Assembly: GCF_016598615.1 (NCBI RefSeq)
Contig: NZ_CP066832.1
Location: 1-64,000, forward strand
From: Streptomyces liliifuscus
GTDB taxonomy: Bacteria; Actinomycetota; Actinomycetes; Streptomycetales; Streptomycetaceae
Direction: 5' to 3'
DNA: 64,000 nt
Positions 16,828-24,929 of this stretch are shown here, one piece after another; position 1 is the first letter of the stretch; each line of letters begins with the position of its first letter. The position numbers and the translations under genes are program-made. The notes beneath the pieces were generated by a model. The model did not search any database. It was not told where the DNA came from and saw nothing but the letters and a program-made list of their open reading frames with translations.

Positions 16828-17736
16828 TCACCGTGGGGGCTGTTCTCGTGGCAGGAACGGAGGATCGGTTGCTCTCGGATCAGACCGTGGCATGGGGTGC
16901 GAGGGGTGCCACAGGCGGCGAAGTGCGGGCAGGGGCATGCCGCGGCGCAGGGCCTCGCGGGTGAGGGCGTCGAGCTGGGCGCCAGCCGCTGTGTAGGCGT
17001 CGGCGGCGTGCGCGAGGCGCTGCTCGGCGGCGGCCAGGTCTGCGGCGAGTTCTTCATCGGTTCGTGGCTGGGCCCGAGAGCCGGGCTGTGCTGCCGCCTT
17101 CTCACCAAGGCGCGGCTCGTCCTGTCGTACGGAGCGGCGGACGAACACGCCCTTGCCCTTGATCGCGTAGACGAGGCCCTCGCGTTTGAGCACGCGCACC
17201 GCGTTCTGTGCCGTCGAGTTGGCGATGCCGAAGCTGTCTTGGAGTTCCCGCGCGGAGGGAAGCCGGCTACCCGGTTCGAGGTTGCCGGACCGTATCTCTT
17301 GCCTGAGCAGGTCGGCCGTACGGACGTAGGGGGGCCTGGGGTCGTGTTCGTTGTCGACCACGTTGTTGGTGGCGGGAGAGGGCGCTGTCCGGTCCGCCAG
17401 CGGGAGGCCGGGGTGTGCGCTGCTGACGTAGCTGCCCCGGCCGAGCACGGAGTAGACCATGCCCTCCCGCTTCAGCACTCTCAGTGCGTTCTGCACGGTC
17501 GAACTGGACACCCCGAAGTGCGCTTGGAGTATCCGTGCCGACGGCAGCCGGCTCCCGGCCGGGTACTCGCCGGTGCGGATCCTGTCGCGCAGCACCTCGG
17601 CGGCTTGGAGGTAGGGCGGCCTCGAGTCGTCTTCCAGCGGCAGGATCATGGTCGTACCGTACGCAGAGCCCTCTCCGGTCCTGGCCGTGGACCCGAGCAC
17701 GGGTGGAGCGGGAGACGGCTGTCCCTGTGCCATCAC
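16828..17736 (-). CDS. Tandem GntR-type winged-helix regulator
   Basis: A 302-residue protein with two GntR-type winged-helix domains in one chain. Residues 39-105 and 135-200 each show the order RPPY, LR..IR.G, GSRLPSAR, FG...ST.QNALRVLKREG and VY...G+G. The two copies are about 60 % alike, so an internal duplication is evident. No effector domain follows; the last 100 residues are an Ala/Arg-rich helical tail. Double DNA-binding domains could allow one monomer to bind a full operator. It starts eight bases after the lexA stop and is thus in an operon with lexA. Target unknown. Confidence 0.85.
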   Translation of the reverse strand: MMAQGQPSPAPPVLGSTARTGEGSAYGTTMILPLEDDSRPPYLQAAEVLRDRIRTGEYPAGSRLPSARILQAHFGVSSSTVQNALRVLKREGMVYSVLGRGSYVSSAHPGLPLADRTAPSPATNNVVDNEHDPRPPYVRTADLLRQEIRSGNLEPGSRLPSARELQDSFGIANSTAQNAVRVLKREGLVYAIKGKGVFVRRSVRQDEPRLGEKAAAQPGSRAQPRTDEELAADLAAAEQRLAHAADAYTAAGAQLDALTREALRRGMPLPALRRLWHPSHPMPRSDPRATDPPFLPREQPPR

Positions 17737-17744
17737 GAGGATCG

Positions 17745-18425
17745 TCAGAGGGCGCGCATGACGGCGACGACCTTGCCCAGGATGACAGCCTCGTCGGCCG
17801 CGAGCGGCTGGAACCCGGGGTTGTGCGCGACGAGCCAGGCGTGGCCGGCCGCGTCGCGCTGGAACCTCTTCACCGTCGCTTCGCCGTCGAGCATGGCGGC
17901 GACAATGTCGCCTGGCTCGGCGACCTGCTGCCGCCGGACGGTGACCACGTCGCCGTCGCAGATGGCTGCCTCGATCATGCTTTCCCCGGACACCTTCAGG
18001 GCGAAGAGTTCACCTTCACCGACCAGCTGGCGAGGCAGAACATACGTGTCCTCGACCATCTCCTCGGCGAGGATCGGTGTGCCCGCCGCGATCCGGCCGA
18101 CCAGAGGCACCTCCGCCGCCGCGGGCTCGCTCTCCGGCCCCTCGTACTCTCCCGCAGAGAACTTGAGGGGGAGGCAGTAGGCGCGGGGACGGTGCGGGTC
18201 GCGGCGGAGTGCTCCCTTGCGCTCTAGGGCAAGGAGCTGGTGGGCGACGCTGGAGGTGCTCGTCAGGCCGACCGCCTGACCGATCTCGCGCATCGAGGGC
18301 GGGTACCCGCGGTCAGCGACCGAACGGGCGATGCAGTCGACGATGGCCCGCTGCCTGTCGGTGAGCCCGTCGGGGCCCCGGCGGATGCCCGGAGGCCGGC
18401 CCGGTCCAGCGTGGGTGATGGTCAT
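17745..18425 (-). CDS. lexA: LexA-family SOS repressor
   Basis: A 226-residue LexA with all expected parts. Residues 18-85 are the winged-helix DNA-binding domain (LTDRQRAIVDCI, SMREIGQAVGL, VAHQL). The self-cleavage site is Ala114-Gly115 in RIAAGTP. The catalytic dyad is Ser149 in KVSGESM and Lys186 in ATVKRF. ATG 18425 has a strong AAGGGGGG upstream. RecA-stimulated self-cleavage at Ala-Gly would lift repression of DNA-damage genes. A GAAC-AACG-TTTC box lies 57 bp upstream, so it is probably autoregulated. A replicon-borne LexA copy, in addition to the host's, could tie replicon or cargo functions to DNA damage. Confidence 0.92.
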   Translation of the reverse strand: MTITHAGPGRPPGIRRGPDGLTDRQRAIVDCIARSVADRGYPPSMREIGQAVGLTSTSSVAHQLLALERKGALRRDPHRPRAYCLPLKFSAGEYEGPESEPAAAEVPLVGRIAAGTPILAEEMVEDTYVLPRQLVGEGELFALKVSGESMIEAAICDGDVVTVRRQQVAEPGDIVAAMLDGEATVKRFQRDAAGHAWLVAHNPGFQPLAADEAVILGKVVAVMRAL

Positions 18426-18481
18426 GTGCCCCCCCTTGCGATCTTGCGTCTCTGGACAGTAGCCCCACGCGCCGACAAATG

Positions 18482-18493
18482 GAACAACGTTTC
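18482..18493 (-). promoter_or_regulatory. LexA operator (SOS box)
   Basis: GAACAACGTTTC matches the actinobacterial/Bacillus-type SOS box GAAC-N4-GTTC with one mismatch. It lies 57-68 bp before the lexA start, the usual place for autoregulation. The site is read directly; binding is inferred. Confidence 0.7.
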
Positions 18494-18587
18494 GACACGG
18501 CGAGCGGATCCAATGGAACGAGGACGCGGAGGCCCGAAGCTGCACGGCCGAGGCCGGGCGTCCCGCCGGTCGGTGCCGATCCGGTAG

Positions 18588-19481
18588 TCAGGGTCGAAGT
18601 ACTGCTGCCTTGGGCCCCGGTTCGATCACCAACGCGTTCAGCGGGCGCGTCCGCGTGGGCTGGACTACTTCCAACCAGCCATGGGCGCCGGTGACGCAGT
18701 ACGGGATGCTCTGGTAGCCCTGCCACTTCCAGTTGATCCACCAACGGGGTTCACTCCGGTGCCCCGCGAGGCGCCGCGGTGTGGGCAGCCGTTGACCGGC
18801 CAGCTCGACGTCGTCGAGCTCGACCGCGAGTTCCTTCATGAGGGCCAGACCAGCCAGTGCCGCCCGGCGCAGCGGGCTGTCGTCGTTCCACCGGCGGAAG
18901 GCCCAGCGCATGTCCGGGGTCGCCAGCAGCTCAGCATCATCCGGCGGGTCGGAGAGCGTGATGCGGGAGATGGTGATGGCCTCTTGCTGCTGCCACCCGA
19001 TTAGTTCTGCCCGGACAAGGCGGGGGATGTGCCGGTCGAGGCCTTCGAAGGCCTCGATCATGTCGTGGCGCTCGGCCCGGCCGGCTTCGGGGTCCTCGGC
19101 GATCGCGTGGAGCACGCCGAGTGCTTCGGTGAGCGAGTCACCTCGTTGCCACAGCGGGAGCATGAAGGTGCCTTCGGCCTCCAGCTGCTCGCGGGCCGCG
19201 TCCTCGAACTGGAACTGCAGCCCGCGGGACGACCCGGCGAGCGCGCGGCGCAGCGGCGCGTAGGGGTTGCCGCCGGAGAAGATGGCCTGGACGACGGCCT
19301 GGTTCATCCGTTCGTCGCGCTCGAACCGGACGGCGACGTCGACGTCGTGGGGCTCGGTGGCGCCGCGTGCGAAGCTGCCGAACAGCCACACCTGCCGGAC
19401 CAGGTGGAGGGGCCATTCCTGGGGGCCGTCGAGCCGGTGAAGCATCGCTTCGACCAGTGCGACAGCTCGCGTGCGCTTCAT
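18588..19481 (-). CDS. Nucleotidyltransferase-domain protein (MNT-like)
   Basis: A 297-residue protein with the polymerase-beta/MNT signature near its start: WLFGSFARG at 32-40 and DVDVAV at 46-51, giving the two catalytic Asp residues. The rest is a ~220-residue mostly helical domain not seen in minimal MNT proteins. ATG 19481 has GGGAG six bases upstream. MNT-type enzymes transfer NMP to proteins, tRNA or antibiotics; the classical partner for a toxin-antitoxin pair is a HEPN gene, which is not adjacent here. Another possibility is an aminoglycoside-type adenylyltransferase. Substrate not determinable. Confidence 0.75.
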   Translation of the reverse strand: MKRTRAVALVEAMLHRLDGPQEWPLHLVRQVWLFGSFARGATEPHDVDVAVRFERDERMNQAVVQAIFSGGNPYAPLRRALAGSSRGLQFQFEDAAREQLEAEGTFMLPLWQRGDSLTEALGVLHAIAEDPEAGRAERHDMIEAFEGLDRHIPRLVRAELIGWQQQEAITISRITLSDPPDDAELLATPDMRWAFRRWNDDSPLRRAALAGLALMKELAVELDDVELAGQRLPTPRRLAGHRSEPRWWINWKWQGYQSIPYCVTGAHGWLEVVQPTRTRPLNALVIEPGPKAAVLRP

Positions 19482-19819
19482 GTGGCTCCCTCGATCCCGC
19501 TGGCCACCAGGGTAGTGGCCGGACCATGACGTGGATCCGCCGATGGCCATCCCGCGGGAGGTGAGTCGTCCTGGCGAGGCGCGCGGTCGAGGGCCGTGAA
19601 TGTCGTGGCGGGCGGGCGGCAACCGATGATCAGCCCGGACCGGGCGGAAGGCCCCCGGACGCAGCGCACGGGGGACGCGGCGTCCAGGGGAACTGCTGCT
19701 CAACTTACCGCGCCAACTGGCGTCCTATCGCACATATCGGGGAATCGGATCGCAGGTCGGGGCAGGACGTACCCGGGCTGGGCGCAGAGCGGGACGCTGC
19801 GGAGACGCAAGGTGCCGGA
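19482..19819. other. Intergenic region with an inverted repeat
   Basis: No supported gene. A perfect inverted repeat GGCCAC-N7-GTGGCC (19502-19520) lies about 20-40 bp before the nucleotidyltransferase start and could be an operator. The remainder is featureless GC-rich DNA between two leftward genes. Confidence 0.5.
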
Positions 19820-20698
19820 TCAGCTGGCCGCCGCCGTATGCAGCGGGTGCGGCTCCTGGCCGGGTCCGTCGGGGAGCGGGACGTGTTCGGCCCACAGGAT
19901 CCGGAGGCGCATGGGCGGATGGGTTCGCACGCTCCGGGCCGTCACCCAGATCCGAGGCAGGAAGGAGCGGGCGCGGTCTCGCTCGAGGTCCTCGCGCCAC
20001 ATGTCGGCCACAGCGGTCCGACCGCAGACGCGGACAGCCGCGAGGTCGCAGGCGAGTTCGCCCCACCAGAAGAACAGGATGGTCAGCACCCAGACGGCCG
20101 CTGCGGTCAGGATGAAGGCGGGCAAGGACAGCAGACCGGCAGCCAGGCCGGCCGTCGCCACGGCCACGGCCTCGGCGGAGATGCGCTTGCTGGTGTCGCG
20201 ACGCTGGAGATGGGCGAGCTCGTGCTCCAAGACCGCGGGAAGGTGGGCTGTATGACGGGGGTGGAGCCACCGCATGCCGAGCCAGACGTGTCCCCGGCGG
20301 CCGTGGCCGGTGGAGCGGGCGTCGGCCCAACTGCCGGTCTCGTCGGAGGTGGCCAGGGTGACCTTCTCCAGTCCGCGCTCGGCGGTAGTGCGCCGCACGT
20401 GTTCGGTGGTCTGCCGCATCCTGGCCGCAAGGTGGCGGTACGTGTCGCTGTCGGACGGGCGGGGCCTGCGGCCCGCGTGAGGCTGCCAGGTCAGCGCCTG
20501 TGCCGCTGCCCCCATGGAGACCGCCGACTTCTGCCGGGCGCGGCCCTGCGCCGCCCACAGTCCGCCAGCCGCCACCGCGACGCCGACGGCGATCCCGGCC
20601 TCCGGTCCGCGGAGCTGCGTCAGGACGGCCTCGCTGATGATCGCCGTTGCCACCACGGCCTGCCCGGCGTGGCGCTTCAGCATGTCCCCCAGTGTCAT
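19820..20698 (-). CDS. M48-like membrane metallopeptidase
   Basis: A 292-residue protein with the zinc-peptidase motif HELAH at 159-163 and a downstream Glu214 in WWGELACDLAA, the third ligand position of M48 (HtpX/BlaR-type) peptidases. A hydrophobic segment lies near residues 35-50 and a long one spans about 178-213, so it is a membrane protein. ATG 20698 has GGTGAT upstream. M48 peptidases are used in membrane quality control and in BlaR/MecR-like signalling, where cleavage of a cytosolic regulator follows sensing. It is 280 bp downstream of the DprA/ComF gene set on the same strand; a functional link is possible but unproven. Confidence 0.75.
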   Translation of the reverse strand: MTLGDMLKRHAGQAVVATAIISEAVLTQLRGPEAGIAVGVAVAAGGLWAAQGRARQKSAVSMGAAAQALTWQPHAGRRPRPSDSDTYRHLAARMRQTTEHVRRTTAERGLEKVTLATSDETGSWADARSTGHGRRGHVWLGMRWLHPRHTAHLPAVLEHELAHLQRRDTSKRISAEAVAVATAGLAAGLLSLPAFILTAAAVWVLTILFFWWGELACDLAAVRVCGRTAVADMWREDLERDRARSFLPRIWVTARSVRTHPPMRLRILWAEHVPLPDGPGQEPHPLHTAAAS

Positions 20699-20977
20699 AG
20701 TGATCACCGTAGACGGCGGCTGTGACCGTCCCGGCAGGGCCCGGTCCCGGTCCCGCTCCCTTTCACAGGGGCAGCGCACCCCTGCCTGACGGGCGACTGG
20801 CGGGCGACCGGCCTGTTGGAGCGTAGAAGGCCCATGCCTCCCAGCACCATGCGGATCTAAGAGTGCTCCCGCCGTCGGGCGTGCGCCGTACGAGGTCGGG
20901 TGCTGTCGTCGGCGGGTGCACCCACCAGCCCGACCTGACGGCCGGGGGAGCCGACAGACCCGCTCGCGACGGTGAGG

Positions 20978-21721
20978 TCATCCGCTCCAGGGGACTCTTG
21001 CAAGAACAAGTCCCCTGACGTCGGCGGCACCGGTCGCCCGGAGTCGGCGCGCGACGTGCTGGAGCTGGGATCCGCTGGTAAAGACGTCGTCCACGAGGAG
21101 GATGGTGGCCCCTTTGATGGCGCCGGTGTCTCCGGTCCAGGTCAGGGCGGCGGCGTGCGCGGTCGCAGCCGCGCGCTTCTCGTCCAGAGTCCGGTTTGCG
21201 GAGCGGGGCGTCTCGGCATATTTCACCAGCAGATGGGCGCCCGGCGGGCTGAGCGGGTAGGCCCGGGTGACGTCCTCCGTGTAAGCGGCGTCCATGATCG
21301 CCTCGATGTGCTGGAGAGGTTGGCGGCCTGTGTGGGTGGGGTTCCCGACAACGTGGTCGACGCCGTGCATCGCCTCGGGGTGGCTTTCCATCCAGCCGAC
21401 GAGGAGCCGGCCGAAGATCATCGCCCAGCCGGCTCTCCCCTCGTACTTGAGCTTGTGGATCTTGTCGCGCAGGGCTCCGGAGTACATGGCCACCGCATCG
21501 ACGCGGGAGAACCCCCGCTCGGCTTCCGGCAAGGCGCACACCCGGTTGCCGCATGGCCTGCCCGGCGCGACGGCTTGGGAGCAGACCGGGCAGTGGGGCT
21601 CGGCGACGGGCTGGAGGGTGCGGCCGGCGCAGTCGGAGCACAGGCGGGCGGTGCCGGTGATGCGGTAGGCGCATACCGGGCAGTCGGGGAAGCCTGCCGG
21701 ATCCGGGAGACCTGCCGTCAC
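20978..21721 (-). CDS. ComF-like phosphoribosyltransferase with zinc ribbon
   Basis: A 247-residue ComF-family protein. The N-terminus carries paired cysteines (C14/C17, C28/C31, C44/C47, C57/C62) forming a double zinc ribbon. The type I PRTase core ends with the PRPP-binding loop VDDVFTSG at 210-217. The start GTG overlaps the stop of the DprA-like gene by four bases (GTGA), so translation is coupled. ComF and DprA are both natural-competence proteins elsewhere: ComF with the DNA-import machinery, DprA loading RecA on single strands. No competence pilus or ComEC gene lies here, so a different DNA-processing or nucleotide-signalling job is more likely. Confidence 0.85.
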   Translation of the reverse strand: MTAGLPDPAGFPDCPVCAYRITGTARLCSDCAGRTLQPVAEPHCPVCSQAVAPGRPCGNRVCALPEAERGFSRVDAVAMYSGALRDKIHKLKYEGRAGWAMIFGRLLVGWMESHPEAMHGVDHVVGNPTHTGRQPLQHIEAIMDAAYTEDVTRAYPLSPPGAHLLVKYAETPRSANRTLDEKRAAATAHAAALTWTGDTGAIKGATILLVDDVFTSGSQLQHVARRLRATGAADVRGLVLARVPWSG

Positions 21722-22686
21722 AGGCCGGCCAGGGCGAGCTGCTGGCGCTGCTGTCCGGCGGCCTGGATGTCCGCGGCCTGGCCGAGGCGGTCGGTGATGT
21801 CGCTGGAGGCGGTGACCAGGATCGCCCGGTCCTCCTCCAGCATCTTCTTGGCCCAGGGCTGAGTGTCGGCGAGGGAGCGGATCAGGAAGACGAGCTTGCC
21901 GTGCTCAGCGGCCAGGCGCGCCTGCATCTTGGCGCCCGACGTACTGGATGCTTCGATGACGACGCTGCCCAGGGTGGTGCCGGAGGTGACCACGTTGCGG
22001 CGGGGGAAGGTGTACTTCGCCGGGGGGCTGGTGGGCCAGAACTGGCTCAGCAGCGCGCCTCCGGCGGCGAGGATCGCCTTCGCGAGCGGACGGTTCTCGG
22101 CCGGGTAGATCGGGGCGGCGATGCCGGTGCCCATGACGGCGAAGGTCCGGCCGCCGGCGGTGAGCGTGGCCTGGTGGGCGGCTGCGTCGATGCCCTTGGC
22201 GAGACCGCTGGCGATCACGACGTCGTGGTCGACGAGCTCGCGGGCCATCCGGGCCGCCCGGCGCAGCCCATCCTCGGAGGCCTGGCGGGTGCCGACGATG
22301 GCGATGGAGCGGGCGTCGCGCTGGTCGAGCTCGCCGCGGTAGAAGAGGAACGGCGGCAGGTTGCCGATCACCCTGAGGTTGGCCGGGTAGTCCTCGTCCA
22401 GGACGGTGACCAAGCGCGCGCCGGTCTTGCCGGCGGCGGCGAGTTCGTCGTCGACGCGCGCGCGGGCGTCGTCCAGGCCGGCGGTCAGGGCCTGCTGTAG
22501 CAGGGGGCGGTTCTTGGTCGCGGCACGGGAGTCCTCGTGCAGCTGTCCGTCCATGAGTGCGGCCAGGCCCTCGGGGCTCTGGGCGCCGCGGGCAAGCAGG
22601 CTCCAGTCGAGGGTGGCGTCGCCGGCGCGCAACGCGCACAGGGTCAGCAGATCGTGCTGGTCAGCGGTGATATCGAGGTCCATCAA
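21718..22686 (-). CDS. DprA/SLOG-like DNA-processing protein
   Basis: A 322-residue protein with the DprA Rossmann core: AIVGTRQAS at 129-137, IASGLAKGIDAAAH at 158-171, AVMGTGI and YPAEN near 183-198, FPRRN, then a VIEASSTSGAK motif. An N-terminal helical region of ~90 residues is present, but no C-terminal winged helix typical of long DprA is evident. DprA belongs to the SLOG superfamily, whose members bind single-stranded DNA or nucleotides and occur in conflict systems. It is four-base coupled to the ComF-like PRTase downstream and lies 173 bp from the HAD-like/PRTase gene upstream. Confidence 0.85.
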   Translation of the reverse strand: MMDLDITADQHDLLTLCALRAGDATLDWSLLARGAQSPEGLAALMDGQLHEDSRAATKNRPLLQQALTAGLDDARARVDDELAAAGKTGARLVTVLDEDYPANLRVIGNLPPFLFYRGELDQRDARSIAIVGTRQASEDGLRRAARMARELVDHDVVIASGLAKGIDAAAHQATLTAGGRTFAVMGTGIAAPIYPAENRPLAKAILAAGGALLSQFWPTSPPAKYTFPRRNVVTSGTTLGSVVIEASSTSGAKMQARLAAEHGKLVFLIRSLADTQPWAKKMLEEDRAILVTASSDITDRLGQAADIQAAGQQRQQLALAGL

Positions 22687-22859
22687 GGTGTCCTTCTACT
22701 CGTGGCCCCGGGATGTTCGAAGGATGAAGCGAGGTTCTCGGGCCACTTCCATCATGGCGTACGCGGTCCGCGTACGGGAGGGAAGGGCACGGTCGGCTCG
22801 ATCCTCGGGACCGGTCGCCACGGGACGCGCCGACTCCGAGGGCCGGATGGCGGGCGAGA

Positions 22860-24140
22860 TCAGTCGGTGCTCTGCGCGGCGGCGATGAAGTGGGACATCG
22901 TGGCCTTCAGAGCGTCGTCGGGCCCCGGGCCTGCGGCTCCGGTGACGGACGTCGTCACAAAGTTCGTGGCGGCTAGGTGGTAGCTGACCTGGAACGGGTC
23001 GACCGTCGTGCCGGGGCGCAGCTGGTAGGCGGTGTGGCGGGAGGCGCCGTACTTGCCGATGGTCAGGGCGATGACCTGTTCCGCCTTGGCGCTGGTCAGG
23101 AGGGTGCGGGCCCACTCGATGGACTTGCCTTCGGTGGTGAAGTCGTCGAAGACGACCACGGTCTTGCCTTTGACCTTGCCCTTGTACTTGGGGTTAATGC
23201 GGACGGTGCGGGCCTGGGCGCCGATCGAGATGTCCGCCGTGCTCGCCTCGCCCCGGCTCCTCCTCCACCGTTCCAGGCTGGTGTCGGGGGCCTGGCCGGT
23301 GCGCTCGAGCAGGTCCTCGCGGTAGTAGGAGCCGACCATCACCTTCGCCTTGGTGAGGAAGCCAGCGAGCTGCTGGCTGACCTGGCCCGGGGAGCTGCTG
23401 GGGTAGACGCAGAAGAGGCTGCGGTGGGGCAGAGTGCCGTCGAGGTAGGCGGAGGACAGCAGGCGCAGCATCAAGATGTCGCGGGCATCCTGGGAGCCGA
23501 CGGTGATCGTGCGGCCGCGGGTGAAAACGTCCTGGAGCTCGAACGTTCGGCCGGGAGCCTGAGGGAAGCGCACGTTGGGAGGCAGCAGCGAGCGGATCTT
23601 GAAGGAGCGGGCGTCATCGTCGTGGCTGAAGGCCCAGCGGGGCTCGTCCAGGAGGAAGTGCTCCAGGAGCTCACCGACGCCGGCTGGCTCGTCCGCCGAC
23701 AGGGTGCGCATGTTCTTGTTGTCGCGGACGTGGTTGGCCCAGCGGGCGTGGATGTAAACGACGCCGGCGTTGATGCCGGTACGCCAGTCCCACTCCGAGG
23801 TTCCCACCATGGCCAGCTGATTCGTGCGCAGCTTGAGGTGGTCGGCGACCGACAGCAGCCAGGCACCGCTGCCGCGGGCCGGCCTGCCCGGGATGTCGTC
23901 GCGGCACAGATGAAGGGCAGGCGCGGGCAGACCGGCAGCCCTCAGGGTGGCTTCGGCGTCGATGGAGTCGCTCGTCAGCAGCACGAAGGCGATGTCGTGG
24001 TCGTGGAGCCACTGCAGGAAGTCGGCGACCCCGTCGTGGGCCCGCCCGGGCGAACGCAGGACCGCCTTGTAGTCGATCGCGACCGCGCGCACCGTGCTCG
24101 TCTCGTCCATCGCCGCCCCCAACTGCTGTGCCATGGTCAT
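22860..24140 (-). CDS. HAD-like plus phosphoribosyltransferase fusion protein
   Basis: A 426-residue two-domain protein. Residues about 15-170 look like a HAD hydrolase: a VRAVAIDYKAVL first strand with the leading Asp, VLLTSD as the second motif, and MVGTSEWDWRTGINAG as the third/fourth motif with its acidic residues. The first motif has Asp-x-Lys where active phosphatases have Asp-x-Asp, so phosphatase activity is doubtful. Residues about 195-400 form a PRTase with PRPP loop VVFDDFTTEGKS ending at 340. ATG 24140 follows GAGGG. With the DprA-like and ComF-like genes it forms a likely three-gene leftward unit with two different PRTases. HAD and PRTase pairs appear in tellurite-type stress clusters; this link is from memory. 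Confidence 0.75.
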   Translation of the reverse strand: MTMAQQLGAAMDETSTVRAVAIDYKAVLRSPGRAHDGVADFLQWLHDHDIAFVLLTSDSIDAEATLRAAGLPAPALHLCRDDIPGRPARGSGAWLLSVADHLKLRTNQLAMVGTSEWDWRTGINAGVVYIHARWANHVRDNKNMRTLSADEPAGVGELLEHFLLDEPRWAFSHDDDARSFKIRSLLPPNVRFPQAPGRTFELQDVFTRGRTITVGSQDARDILMLRLLSSAYLDGTLPHRSLFCVYPSSSPGQVSQQLAGFLTKAKVMVGSYYREDLLERTGQAPDTSLERWRRSRGEASTADISIGAQARTVRINPKYKGKVKGKTVVVFDDFTTEGKSIEWARTLLTSAKAEQVIALTIGKYGASRHTAYQLRPGTTVDPFQVSYHLAATNFVTTSVTGAAGPGPDDALKATMSHFIAAAQSTD

Positions 24141-24369
24141 GAGCTGACCCTCTTGCCATGATCTCAGCCGGTCTGACCGCGCACCTCCGGTTTCCGAATC
24201 CCCCGCTCCCGTCGCAGTGCACGCGGCCGACCCACAGTTGCTCGCCTGGTCGCGGCGGCCGCGGAAGACGAGAGCGGGTTCCGCGACGACGCCACCGCGG
24301 TTGCCTGATCCGGGCAGAGGGTTGAAGAACGCGCCTTGTCCGGGGCGAGTAACGGTGGGTCGGGGCGGG

Positions 24370-24579
24370 TCAGGCTTCCGGGAGGTCGTGGGGCTCGGGT
24401 CGGTCCGGCGGCGGAATGAGGCGTTCAGCCAGGACGAGCATCAACAGCACGACAACGGCTCCGAAGAGGATGGCCGACCATCCGATGGTCCACGACGCAC
24501 TCTGGGTGCGGATCACGGTCGGTGTGAGCACCACCATGACGGCGACCACGCCACACGGAAGGATCCACTGCCGTCTCAT
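24370..24579 (-). CDS. Small two-helix membrane protein
   Basis: A 69-residue protein with two hydrophobic segments, roughly residues 5-22 and 30-52, and a charged Pro-rich tail. Its ATG at 24579 overlaps the TGA of the upstream 100-residue gene by four bases (ATGA). It ends the leftward SNF2-SWIM gene series. It may anchor a partner at the membrane; nothing more can be said. Confidence 0.65.
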   Translation of the reverse strand: MRRQWILPCGVVAVMVVLTPTVIRTQSASWTIGWSAILFGAVVVLLMLVLAERLIPPPDRPEPHDLPEA

Positions 24580-24878
24580 GGCTGGCTGTCCATCTCGGTG
24601 TCGTCGGGCTGGCTCCCGTCTTCGCTGTGGTTGTCCGGGTGGTGAGGATGGCACCGCCACTGAGCAGCCATGCCGTTGAGCTCCTGGAGAAGGCCTTCGG
24701 CAGTACCAGGGTCGTCGGCGTGGACGGCCTCGGCGAAGGCCTTCTCCAGATCATGGGCGGCGGCCCAGTCAGCCTCGTACTCCTCGCGGCCAGCGGGGTA
24801 GTGCTCGCGTCGCCTGTCGTCGAGCCGGTCGGCGATGAACTGGTAGACGCGTACGCCGGTCTGCGGATCCAAGGGCAT
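24576..24878 (-). CDS. Small hypothetical protein of SNF2-SWIM operon
   Basis: A 100-residue acidic protein from ATG 24878. It begins MPLDPQTGVRVYQF and has a helical middle with many Glu/Ala/Asp and a Trp-rich stretch, ending in a charged His/Asp tail. It follows the SWIM gene by 51 bp and overlaps the next membrane-protein gene by four bases, so it belongs to the same transcription unit. No recognised domain. Confidence 0.65.
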   Translation of the reverse strand: MPLDPQTGVRVYQFIADRLDDRRREHYPAGREEYEADWAAAHDLEKAFAEAVHADDPGTAEGLLQELNGMAAQWRCHPHHPDNHSEDGSQPDDTEMDSQP

Positions 24879-24929
24879 GCGGTGGGTCTTTCGGGCTCGG
24901 TGACGTCCTGGTCAGGGTCGTCGGTGGGG

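Noticed and set aside
20978..22686. A natural-competence locus because of ComF and DprA
   Set aside because: No ComEA/ComEC, pilus or RecA-type gene is present; two genes of these broad families are insufficient.
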